5,187 nucleotides of DNA, taken from positions 1 to 5,187 of the forward strand of contig DZCT01000370.1 in the NCBI GenBank assembly GCA_022736535.1, read 5' to 3'. The position numbers were made by a program, and so were the translations under genes. Origin of the DNA: Desulfatirhabdium butyrativorans. Its GTDB lineage: Bacteria > Desulfobacterota > Desulfobacteria > Desulfobacterales > JAIFKL01. Positions 1-5,187 of the stretch are shown in pieces; position 1 is the first letter of the stretch, and each line of letters opens with the position of its first letter. Under the pieces are notes generated by a model. It was not told where the DNA came from and ran no database searches. It was given only the letters and a program-made list of their open reading frames with translations.

Positions 1-48
1 CATGATCATAACAATATGATTAAAAAAGAAATCACCGATACTATATGA
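1..48 (+). CDS. Possible C-terminal tail of an upstream gene (partial)
   Basis: Frame 1 is open from the window edge to a TGA at 46-48 and would encode 15 residues ending in MIKKEITDTI. Nothing in so short a piece identifies a family. An internal ATG at 16 could instead be a start, giving a 10-residue peptide, or could be a relic of the original 5' end of the methyltransferase before the palindrome at 62-209 arrived. If it is a real gene end, it would be the immediate upstream neighbour of the methyltransferase and a place to look for a partner restriction enzyme. Chance openness is quite possible over 45 bases. Confidence 0.2.
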   Translation, partial: HDHNNMIKKEITDTI

Positions 49-61
49 CTACCCAGTTTCG

Positions 62-209
62 GGTAGTGGTGTAGAAGAGGTGATGAACCCTGTCTCTGCC
101 ATTCTGAACGCAGTGAAGAATCTCTTATTATGCCAGAGTATTCTGTAAATGAGATTCTTCACTGCGTTCAGAATGACACCCCGAAAATCACCTATTCTAC
201 ACCACTACC
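62..209. repeat. Large imperfect palindrome (MITE-like element)
   Basis: Two arms fold back on each other. The outer arms 62-84 and 187-209 match over 23 bp with one mismatch. The inner arms 100-124 and 151-175 match perfectly over 25 bp. Unpaired segments (85-99 and 176-186) separate them, and the terminal loop is 125-150. No transposase is encoded, so it resembles a non-autonomous miniature element or a REP/BIME-type repeat. No clear target-site duplication is visible. Just outside, actaccc (48-54) and gggtagt (61-67) form a second small hairpin that shares sequence with the element's end. The ATG at 130 of the methyltransferase lies in the loop. The translated arm (ILHCVQND) resembles peptides that I recall from spurious translation of dispersed bacterial repeats. 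Confidence 0.85.
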
Positions 210-1098
210 AAAAAAGGGAATCGCTCATAGTGCTGCGATTGATAAGAATACGGCTGATAAAACATTTCACGCCATTTATATAGAAGACGCTGTAATCTTT
301 TTAAAAAAAATTCCTGACAATTCAATTCAGCTCATTTTGATTGACCCGCCTTATAATCTCGATATTGCCGTGTGGGATACATTTTCAGATTATCTGGATT
401 GGGCAAAGCAATGGCTGAATCAGATTGAAAGAATTTTATCTGATACAGGCAGTTGTGTCATATTCGGCGGTTTTCAGTTTCAAGATATGAAAAACGGGGA
501 TTTATTGGAAATTCTGCATTATTTGCGGCATAATACAGGATTGATGTTAATCAACCTGATTGTCTGGTATTACAAAAACGGAATGAGCGCATATCGGTAT
601 TTTGCAAACCGGCATGAAGAGGCAATCTGGCTTGCGAAAACCAAAAAATACTATTTCAATCTGGATGACGTCCGCATCCCCTTTGATGAACAGACCAAAG
701 CAATGTATAAGAAAGACAAACGCCTGCGCCCGGAAAGTATTGAAAAAGGCAAAAATCCTACAAATGTTTGGGAGATTGGCAGACTAAACGGCAATTCGGC
801 TGAACGTGTCGGGCATCCCACACAAAAACCGTTGGAAATAATAAGACGCTTCGTAAAAGCCCTGTCATATCCGAACAGCTTGGTATTGGATTTTTTTGCG
901 GGGTCAGGGACAACAGGCAGAGTTTGTATAGAGGAAAATCGTAACAGTATAATGATTGATAATGATATTAAGCTGATAGAATACTTTAATAAACATAGAG
1001 CTGATATACAGCCCGATATGTTTCGTAACGACTATGAAATTAAAGAATATCCTGATTTGAATGATTTTTTTGAAATCGTAACCAACCATCAGAACTGA
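130..1098 (+). CDS. Site-specific DNA methyltransferase, beta-class N6-adenine/N4-cytosine type
   Basis: This 322-residue protein should transfer a methyl group from S-adenosylmethionine to the exocyclic amino group of adenine (or cytosine) in a specific DNA site. The catalytic motif DPPY is at residues 72-75 and the AdoMet-binding motif DFFAGSGTTG at 254-263, an order (IV before I) that marks the beta class (N6_N4_Mtase family). HPTQKP at 229-234 is the usual conserved block before motif I. Residues about 84-225 should hold the target-recognition region. DPPY favours adenine but does not prove it. The recognisable domain starts near residue 46. Residues 1-26 are translated from the palindrome at 62-209. 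No ATG, GTG or TTG occurs in frame between 130 and the catalytic core, so either the repeat supplies the start or a rare codon such as ATC 220 or ATT 238, after an AGGGA at 215-219, is used. No endonuclease is visible, so it is an orphan or the partner lies to the left. The AT-rich composition suggests horizontal transfer. Confidence 0.9.
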   Translation: MPEYSVNEILHCVQNDTPKITYSTPLPKKGIAHSAAIDKNTADKTFHAIYIEDAVIFLKKIPDNSIQLILIDPPYNLDIAVWDTFSDYLDWAKQWLNQIERILSDTGSCVIFGGFQFQDMKNGDLLEILHYLRHNTGLMLINLIVWYYKNGMSAYRYFANRHEEAIWLAKTKKYYFNLDDVRIPFDEQTKAMYKKDKRLRPESIEKGKNPTNVWEIGRLNGNSAERVGHPTQKPLEIIRRFVKALSYPNSLVLDFFAGSGTTGRVCIEENRNSIMIDNDIKLIEYFNKHRADIQPDMFRNDYEIKEYPDLNDFFEIVTNHQN

Positions 1099-1192
1099 TT
1101 TGATGAAATGAATAAAATAATGAAGGCTGACCAAGCACTCAACCGGACAGGGTTATCGCCTTGCCGGTTATCTTATTGTTATACAGTTCTGT

Positions 1193-1240
1193 AAATCATA
1201 CAGAAGACTGCATGTTATCTGCATTTCTGTATGATTTTTT
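1193..1240 (+). terminator. Rho-independent terminator after the methyltransferase gene
   Basis: A perfect 13-bp stem pairs 1193-1205 with 1225-1237, and tgca motifs inside the loop can pair further. The 3' side runs into six T residues (1235-1240). It lies about 95 bases after the methyltransferase stop and should end that transcript. A weaker hairpin with aaccgg/ccggtt ends lies at 1141-1169. Confidence 0.75.
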
Positions 1241-1324
1241 CCCCGGATATTTCCTCATAAAATGCTCAAAATCCCGCATCTGACCGGAGTTTCAAAGGAA
1301 CGGTCGGTATATGAGTTTTTTTCC

Positions 1325-1353
1325 TTGACAGTTAAAATTCTTTCATATAAATT
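1325..1353 (+). promoter_or_regulatory. Sigma70-like promoter for the PilZ gene
   Basis: A perfect TTGACA -35 box at 1325-1330 is followed after 17 bases by TAAATT (1348-1353), or after 15 bases by TATAAA (1346-1351). The surroundings are AT-rich. It lies downstream of the 1193-1240 terminator and points at the PilZ gene, which implies a 5' leader of roughly 280 bases containing the repeat at 1456-1571. The assignment is by consensus only. Confidence 0.5.
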
Positions 1354-1455
1354 ATTGTTAATAATAATAATTTGATTTTCTTGATACAAGTTGTAAAAAC
1401 AAAACATAATTATTTATATCCTGCAAAATATAAAGAAGAATTGATGAAAAAAAAG

Positions 1456-1571
1456 GGATTTCCCACAGAGATCACAGAGTTTTTCCCACAGAGATCACAG
1501 AGTTTTTTTAAATAATCCTCTGTGATCTCTGTGGTTTTTTCCTGCTCTGTGATCTCTGTGGGAAAAAATCC
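1456..1571. repeat. Four-copy 18-bp repeat, two direct and two inverted
   Basis: The 18-mer cccacagagatcacagag occurs exactly at 1462-1479 and 1485-1502. Its inverse complement occurs at 1518-1534 (17 of 18 bases) and 1545-1562 (all 18). The unit itself is two acagag hexamers separated by atc. The arrangement A-A-A'-A' can fold into one long hairpin or alternative pairings, with further pairing of the flanks (gga-tttccc against gggaaaaaatcc). It lies between the putative promoter and the PilZ start, so it would be transcribed into that mRNA's leader. It encodes no transposase, and ORFs crossing it in several frames are read-through of the repeat. Confidence 0.85.
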
Positions 1572-1623
1572 GGCGGAGGAAAAACAGGGATTTGCCGAAT
1601 CTGCCCCTGACATGCCTCTGCTC

Positions 1624-1628
1624 AAGGA
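1624..1628 (+). promoter_or_regulatory. Ribosome binding site deciding the PilZ start
   Basis: AAGGA lies 11 bases before the ATG at 1640. A competing in-frame TTG at 1592 also has a purine-rich sequence before it (GGAGGA at 1575-1580) and would add 16 residues. I prefer the ATG because the added residues (PNLPLTCLCSRIC...) do not look like the family's N-terminus, whereas MKEKKIFI followed by the zinc-ribbon does. Confidence 0.5.
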
Positions 1629-1639
1629 TATGTAACCAG

Positions 1640-2119
1640 ATGAAAGAAAAAAAGATTTTTATAACAGATGACAATAAATTTGTCATTGTCTGCCCGATGT
1701 GCCAGAAAGAAGAAACTGTCAGCGCTTCCGAATATAAAGATGCGAATCAGGCAGCCAGAATAAAATACAGATGCAGATGCGGACATACCCATAGTGTCCT
1801 TTTGGAAAGAAGAAAATTTTACAGAAGAGAAACCTGCCTTCACGGTGTGTGCATCGGAGAGGAAAACAGCATGGTCGGAATGCTGGTAAAGGATTTATCG
1901 CTTATCGGCATGAAATTTGAAATAGAAAACACGCAGGATTTTATTTCTGTGGGGAAAAAACTTTTTGTGGAATTTTTTTTGGATGATGAGCAAAAGACGC
2001 TGATCCGAAAAGAAGCGGTCATAAAAATCATCAGCGGTTTGCTTATCGGCGCCGAGTTTTGCAATACAGAACCTGATGACCCGACAGACAGCATGATTGA
2101 ATCCTATCTGATTCCCTGA
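1640..2119 (+). CDS. Zinc-ribbon and PilZ domain protein, putative c-di-GMP receptor
   Basis: This protein of 159 residues has no signal peptide or membrane segment, so it should be cytoplasmic. Residues 18-49 form a small zinc-ribbon-like module, CPMC (18-21) and CRCGH (45-49), with four cysteines placed to bind a metal. The PilZ domain follows at once: RKFYR at 58-62 fits the RxxxR c-di-GMP motif and DLSLIG at 85-90 fits the D/NxSxxG motif, followed by strands to about residue 145. PilZ proteins bind cyclic di-GMP and pass the signal to motility, polysaccharide or other partners. Which output applies here cannot be told. I recall similar short N-terminal cysteine modules followed by ERRKFYR in deltaproteobacterial proteins, which supports the call. 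The gene appears monocistronic, with its own promoter candidate at 1325-1353, and converges with the helicase gene. A longer form starting at TTG 1592 (175 residues) is less likely. Confidence 0.85.
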   Translation: MKEKKIFITDDNKFVIVCPMCQKEETVSASEYKDANQAARIKYRCRCGHTHSVLLERRKFYRRETCLHGVCIGEENSMVGMLVKDLSLIGMKFEIENTQDFISVGKKLFVEFFLDDEQKTLIRKEAVIKIISGLLIGAEFCNTEPDDPTDSMIESYLIP

Positions 2120-2134
2120 CCGGAGGTTACGGCG

Positions 2135-2321
2135 TTTTTTTGCCACGATTTTTCTGCCACGAACAGACACGAACTGTTTTCACGAATAAGCACGAATTGT
2201 TTATAAAAGACAGGAGTTATGCAGTTGATGAAAAAATCCGGGCAGAGACGCAAAATTTTGCGTCTCTGCTTTTCAATTCGTGCTTATTCGTGAGAAATCT
2301 GTGTTCATTCGGGGCAAAAAA
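2135..2321. repeat. Nested palindromic element between convergent genes
   Basis: Three levels of inverted repeat share one centre. The outer ends are ttttttgcc (2135-2143) and ggcaaaaaa (2313-2321). The middle arms are a perfect 19-bp match, 2180-2198 with 2275-2293 (cacgaataagcacgaatt type). The core is a perfect 28-bp palindrome at 2242-2269. Short cacgaa motifs recur along the left side (for example 2157, 2168, 2181, 2191). No transposase is present. The core shares gcagagacgc with the first unit of the array near 4158-4168, which suggests that one repeat family has inserted into another. ORFs crossing it are repeat translation. Confidence 0.8.
2242..2273. terminator. Possible bidirectional terminator in the palindromic core
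   Basis: A perfect 14-bp self-complementary stem (2242-2269) is followed by T residues to 2273 on the + strand. On the - strand it is followed, after ccgga, by a T-run (the A-run at 2230-2236). Lying between the stops of the convergent PilZ (2119) and helicase (2340) genes, it could end both transcripts. The stem has no unpaired loop of its own and the T-runs are short or offset, so efficiency is uncertain. Confidence 0.4.
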
Positions 2322-2339
2322 TTATCGCAAAAATTTTCT

Positions 2340-4130
2340 CTACCGGCTGTTTTTCTTCTTGGCAGCTTTCAGAACCTGAACCGGTCTGCCGTCAAGCGTC
2401 AGATTGTTCAGACAATCCCGGACCCTTCCCGCCGCGCTTTTCTCGACCTCGAAGAATGAAAATTCCCGATTCAGACTCACCTCTCCGATCATGCCGGAGC
2501 GAATGCCGGATTTATCGCAAATCAGACGGATAATCGCGCCTTCATTGATTTTGTCGAGCCTGCCCACGTTGATAAAAAAACGCTGGGTCTCGGTCTTATT
2601 CTTATGATCTGCTTTGCCTTGTTCTTTTCTGTTCGCAGGTTTGGAAACGGGCGGATTTTCATCTCCCTTTCTGTTCGGAGCATCTGATTTTTTCTCGCCG
2701 TAAAGCGGGTTTATCTGTTTCAGCTTGGGCAGCTTTACATCATTCCGCTCTTTTCTTTTCGCAGGTTTGGAAACAGATTTGGAAGTCGTTGCGTTTTTAA
2801 CTCCGGCTTTGACATTGATGTCTTCGGCATGGTGATAATGCTCAAGAAAGCGGCTGAATTCTGAGGAAACAAAACGCCTGATGAGTTCTGTTTTGTCAAA
2901 TCTGTCCAAAGCCTCGCACACCGCAGGGAGATAGTCGCCGATTTCCGCCTGATGCGCATCCATACCGACAATTTTTTCCACCAGACGGAAAAGATGGCTT
3001 TTGCAGATCGCGCGGCCGTCGGGTATTTCGGTAAAGGCAAAGCGGATATTGAGTTTTTTTTCCAAAGCGCGGATTCGGTGTATTTCCTTTGTATTAATCA
3101 GGGCAACGGAGATTCCGGATTTTCCGGCGCGTGCGGTCCGCCCGCTGCGATGGGTATAGCTTTCAGCTTCATCCGGCAGATTGTAATGAATGACATGACT
3201 GATATCATCCACATCCAATCCCCTGGCCGCCACATCGGTTGCCACAAGTATCCGAACCGTTCCCTGTCTGAACCTCCGCATGACATAATCCCGCTGGGAC
3301 TGGGAGAGATCGCCGTGAAGCGATTCTGCCTGATAGCCGTCCTGCATCAGCGTATCGGCTACGATCTGCGTATCTTTCCGGGTTCTGCAAAAAACCAGCG
3401 CGAACATATCGGGCGCAGACGCGATGATGCGTTTCAATGCCTCATATCTGTTTTTTTCGTGAACCGCATAACATATATGCTTTATGTTTTCAGGACTGCG
3501 ATTTTGGTCCCCGACAGTGACTTCCACCGGATTTTTCAGATAATTCCGGGCAATGGCAGCCACGCCTTTGGGCATGGTTGCCGAAAACAGCCATATCCTG
3601 CGGTCTTTTTTGATTTTTTCCAGAATGCTGTCAATATCTTCCTGAAAGCCCATGTTGAGCATTTCATCCGCCTCGTCTAAAACCGTGTACGAGACATGAG
3701 ACAGGTTTACAGCCTTCCGGTTTATCATATCCAGCATCCGGCCCGGGGTGGCGACAATGATCTGAGGTCCCTTTCTGAGCTGGCTGATCTGGAGTGAAAT
3801 GCTCGCGCCGCCGTATATCGCGACAATACGAATGTCCTGCATATATGCTGCAAATTTTTTCAGATCTTCCGTAATCTGAAGACACAGCTCCCGTGTCGGG
3901 CATATCACGATGCCCTGAGCCTGCGAAAGCGTCGGAGCGATATGCTGAAGCAGGGGCAGACCGAAGGCGCCGGTTTTTCCGGTCCCTGTCTGGGCAAGCC
4001 CCACAAAATCTCTTTCCCCGGAACTCAGCACGGGTATTGCTTTTTCCTGAATCGGCGTGGGCGTCTGAAATCCCAGACACTCCGCTGCTTTGACTAATTC
4101 TGCTCTAAGTCCTAATGTGTTGAAACTCAT
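2340..4130 (-). CDS. deaD: DEAD-box ATP-dependent RNA helicase, DeaD/CsdA type
   Basis: This 596-residue cytoplasmic enzyme uses ATP to unwind short RNA duplexes. In bacteria DeaD-type helicases act in ribosome assembly, mRNA turnover and cold adaptation. All core motifs are intact: Q motif with TPTPIQ at 23-28, motif I AQTGTGKT at 46-53, Ia PTREL at 78-82, GG at 107-108, TPGR at 128-131, DEAD at 152-155, SAT at 183-185, LVFCRT at 245-250, motif V ATDVAARGLD at 297-306 and motif VI HRSGRTARAG at 327-336. A basic low-complexity linker (about 440-515) follows and contains a duplicated segment. Residues about 517-588 look like the DbpA-type RNA-binding domain (RFFINVGRLDKINEGAIIRLI...). Size and order fit DeaD, a little shorter than the E. 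coli protein (about 630). The ATG at 4128-4130 begins directly before the Q-motif region and is preceded by a purine-rich but weak ribosome site. The gene stands alone, and a hairpin array occupies its upstream flank. Confidence 0.95.
   Translation of the reverse strand: MSFNTLGLRAELVKAAECLGFQTPTPIQEKAIPVLSSGERDFVGLAQTGTGKTGAFGLPLLQHIAPTLSQAQGIVICPTRELCLQITEDLKKFAAYMQDIRIVAIYGGASISLQISQLRKGPQIIVATPGRMLDMINRKAVNLSHVSYTVLDEADEMLNMGFQEDIDSILEKIKKDRRIWLFSATMPKGVAAIARNYLKNPVEVTVGDQNRSPENIKHICYAVHEKNRYEALKRIIASAPDMFALVFCRTRKDTQIVADTLMQDGYQAESLHGDLSQSQRDYVMRRFRQGTVRILVATDVAARGLDVDDISHVIHYNLPDEAESYTHRSGRTARAGKSGISVALINTKEIHRIRALEKKLNIRFAFTEIPDGRAICKSHLFRLVEKIVGMDAHQAEIGDYLPAVCEALDRFDKTELIRRFVSSEFSRFLEHYHHAEDINVKAGVKNATTSKSVSKPAKRKERNDVKLPKLKQINPLYGEKKSDAPNRKGDENPPVSKPANRKEQGKADHKNKTETQRFFINVGRLDKINEGAIIRLICDKSGIRSGMIGEVSLNREFSFFEVEKSAAGRVRDCLNNLTLDGRPVQVLKAAKKKNSR
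2622..2774 (-). repeat. Imperfect 27-bp duplication within the helicase linker
   Basis: The segments 2622-2648 and 2748-2774 match at 25 of 27 bases and encode VSKPANRKE (residues 495-503) and VSKPAKRKE (453-461). They lie 126 bases apart (42 codons) in the basic linker between the helicase core and the RNA-binding domain. This suggests that the linker grew by internal duplication. The sequence between the copies is not obviously repeated. Confidence 0.7.
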
Positions 4131-4152
4131 GTTTTGCTTTTTTCTTTCAAAA

Positions 4153-4520
4153 TTTCTCGCAGAGACGCGGAGAACGCAAAGAAAAACTTTTTTTATAAAA
4201 ATCCTTTGCGCTCTTTGCGAGAAACTTTTTTTTATTTCTCGCTAAGGACGCTAAGAACGCAAAGAAAAACTTTTTTTATAAAAATCCTTTGCGCTCTTTG
4301 CGAGAAACTTTTTTTTATTTCTCGCTAAGGACGCTAAGAACGCAAAGAAAAACTTTTTTTATAAAAATCCTTTGCGCTCTTTGCGCACTTAGCGAGAAAC
4401 TTTTTTTTATTTCTCGCTAAGAACGCTAAGAACGCAAAGAAAAGCATAAGAAATTTCCGAAATCCTGTTGTTTTCTCTTTTGCGGCTTGGCGAGAGACCT
4501 TTTTTTTTATTTCCGATAAA
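4153..4520. repeat. Tandem array of hairpin-forming units upstream of the helicase gene
   Basis: Units begin with tttctcgc at 4153, 4235, 4318 and 4410 (lengths 82, 83, 92 and about 100), and a fifth degenerate start (tttccgataaag) lies at 4509. From 4171 to 4385 the sequence repeats with an exact 83-bp period, about 2.6 copies with no mismatch. Each unit is itself palindromic: tttctcgc pairs with gcgagaaa, and cgcaaag pairs with ctttgcg around an A/T-rich centre holding tttttataaaaa. The third unit has nine extra bases that lengthen its arms to 12 bp (4318-4329 with 4388-4399). The first unit has the variant cgcagagacgcggag. The fourth unit (4410-4508) is diverged. The array begins 23 bases upstream of the helicase ATG, so it probably contains or forms part of that gene's leader. 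Each unit carries TATAAA on the - strand, but I see no convincing -35 partner. Confidence 0.9.
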
Positions 4521-4526
4521 GTCTAT

Positions 4527-4557
4527 AAAAAAAGCCGTCCAGAAAAATCTGGACGGC
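4527..4557 (-). terminator. Rho-independent terminator of the dockerin-protein gene
   Basis: Read on the - strand, a perfect 10-bp GC-rich stem (gccgtccaga with tctggacggc, 4548-4557 and 4534-4543) with a 4-base loop is followed by seven T residues (4533-4527). It lies about 215 bases after the dockerin gene's stop and separates that gene from the helicase, so the two should be transcribed apart. Confidence 0.85.
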
Positions 4558-4710
4558 ATCACTTCTGCGACCATAGAATGCCGGAGAATAATTTTTTTAT
4601 AAAAAAATCTCCCCGGCTTTCAAACCAGTTTCTACCTTTATACAGCTATCAGAAAAAAAATTCAAGCTTTTTCAGCAATTCTGTCGGAAATATTTCGGGG
4701 GCCGGGGTTA

Positions 4711-4759
4711 GGGTTCAGAGGTTCGGGGAGTTTTCCCTCTCACCCCGAACCTCGAACCC
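4711..4759. repeat. GC-rich inverted repeat in the 3' flank of the dockerin gene
   Basis: gaggttcgggg (4718-4728) pairs perfectly with ccccgaacctc (4743-4753), and gggttc (4711-4716) pairs with gaaccc (4754-4759) across a bulged A at 4717, giving 17 paired bases around a 14-base loop. The motif ggttcggg is reiterated around it, including ccccgaacc at 4757-4765. No T-run follows on either strand, so it looks like a dispersed palindromic repeat rather than the terminator, which lies further on at 4527-4557. Confidence 0.7.
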
Positions 4760-4771
4760 CGAACCTTCCTC

Positions 4772-5187
4772 TCAATTCCCGACTTTCATGATGTCCAAAA
4801 CCGTGATGCAGCCGTCGTCATCCAGATCAAAGAAGGGATCGTATCCCGCATCGCCTTTGCATTTGTTCCACAGTTCGGCAGTGATTTCGATGTCATCATC
4901 GTTAATCACGCCGTCTCCGTTGAAGTCGTGGCGGGCACCTTCTGCCGCATTGCCGATTTCAACGCCGGATTCAACGCCGGTGTCCGAGACAGCCACTTCC
5001 GCTTTCACGGTCCCGTGCGCTTCAACGGTGACCGTTTCTCCGGTTTCGGAGAGAACTTCATCCGTTCCCTGATGTTTCCGCACGGTCAGCAGACCGCTCT
5101 GCTCATCCGCGCTTCGGAGAACAATCCGGTATTCGCCGGTTTCCAGCGAGGGCAGTTTCACGAAGCGGTATCCGTCAATATCCGTGC
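4772..5187 (-). CDS. C-terminal part of a dockerin-domain protein (partial at window edge)
   Basis: The frame is open through the right end of the window. A GTG at 5161-5159 could be read as a start, but codons before it (TDIDGYRFV...) continue without interruption, so the gene most likely begins outside. Visible are 137 complete codons. The C-terminal ~51 residues carry two 12-residue calcium loops, DFNGDGVINDDD and DLDDDGCITVLD, about 21 residues apart, the pattern of a type I dockerin. Upstream is a threonine/valine/glutamate-rich stretch likely to form beta strands (GEYRIVLRSA, ETVTVEAHGTVKAEVAV). Dockerins bind cohesin modules and are found on secreted or surface proteins, so an extracellular location is expected, although any signal peptide lies outside the window. 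The protein ends only six residues after the second loop, slightly short for the family. Catalytic function cannot be told. Its transcript probably ends at 4527-4557. Confidence 0.85.
   Translation of the reverse strand, partial: TDIDGYRFVKLPSLETGEYRIVLRSADEQSGLLTVRKHQGTDEVLSETGETVTVEAHGTVKAEVAVSDTGVESGVEIGNAAEGARHDFNGDGVINDDDIEITAELWNKCKGDAGYDPFFDLDDDGCITVLDIMKVGN

Noticed and set aside
62..209. Complete insertion sequence or attachment site
   Set aside because: Only 148 bp, with no transposase or integrase and no clear target duplication, so a MITE-like or REP-like label is the most that can be supported.
1444..1515. Small 23-codon ORF (MKKKGFPTEITEF...) with AGAAG before its ATG, upstream of the PilZ gene
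   Set aside because: Most of it is translation of the cccacagagatcacagag repeat, and ORFs of similar kind open in several frames there. A leader peptide is conceivable but unsupported.
2140..2379. + strand ORF of 79 residues after the PilZ gene
   Set aside because: It reads through the nested palindrome and into the antisense of the helicase end, and no family features are present.
2952..3680. + strand ORF of 242 residues opposite the helicase
   Set aside because: It lies antisense to the intact helicase core motifs, has no recognisable domain, and is a shadow of a GC-richer coding strand.
4134..4328. + strand ORF of 64 residues containing RRDAENAKK
   Set aside because: It is translation of the tandem array, and its internal repetition reflects the DNA repeat. 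Peptides of this kind are commonly mis-annotated from dispersed repeats.
4153..4445. CRISPR array
   Set aside because: Units are directly adjacent with no unique spacers between them, each is long (82-92 bp) and palindromic, and no cas genes are present.
4578..5072. + strand ORF of 164 residues opposite the dockerin gene
   Set aside because: Serine/proline-rich antisense translation of the dockerin region and the GC-rich hairpin. The - strand frame has clear calcium-loop motifs.

Overview
The window looks like a repeat-rich accessory stretch of a bacterial chromosome. It holds two genes on the + strand (a DNA methyltransferase and a zinc-ribbon/PilZ protein) converging on two on the - strand (a DEAD-box RNA helicase and the C-terminal end of a dockerin-bearing protein). 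The taxon cannot be fixed from the sequence. A CxxC..CxC zinc-ribbon fused to PilZ, dockerin-type calcium repeats and many palindromic repeats at gene borders remind me of large-genome Desulfobacterota (Desulfonema or Magnetoglobus-like sulfate reducers), but this is inference. Base composition appears to shift from AT-rich on the left (methyltransferase) to more GC-rich on the right (helicase, dockerin protein), by eye only.

Layout. 1-48: possibly the last codons of an upstream gene. 62-209: a large imperfect palindrome with the only usable ATG of the methyltransferase in its loop. 130-1098: beta-class adenine/cytosine-N DNA methyltransferase. 1099-1639: gene-free, with an imperfect hairpin near 1141-1169, a strong terminator (1193-1240), a sigma70-like promoter (1325-1353) and a four-copy inverted/direct repeat (1456-1571). 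1640-2119: small cytoplasmic PilZ protein, likely a c-di-GMP effector. 2120-2339: a nested palindromic element between convergent genes, whose core may terminate both ways. 2340-4130 (-): DeaD-type RNA helicase with a C-terminal DbpA-type RNA-binding domain. 4131-4526: upstream flank of the helicase, almost entirely a tandem array of hairpin units with an exact 83-bp period over 215 bp. 4527-4557: terminator for the leftward dockerin gene. 4558-4771: 3' flank of that gene with a GC-rich hairpin (4711-4759). 4772-5187 (-): dockerin-domain C-terminus, open at the window edge.

The genes do not form an obvious pathway and I see no convincing new multi-gene system. The most notable features are the repeats: each intergenic space holds a different palindromic family. 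One supplies the start and first ~26 codons of the methyltransferase, one lies in the probable leader of the PilZ gene, and one forms a recently expanded array against the helicase start.
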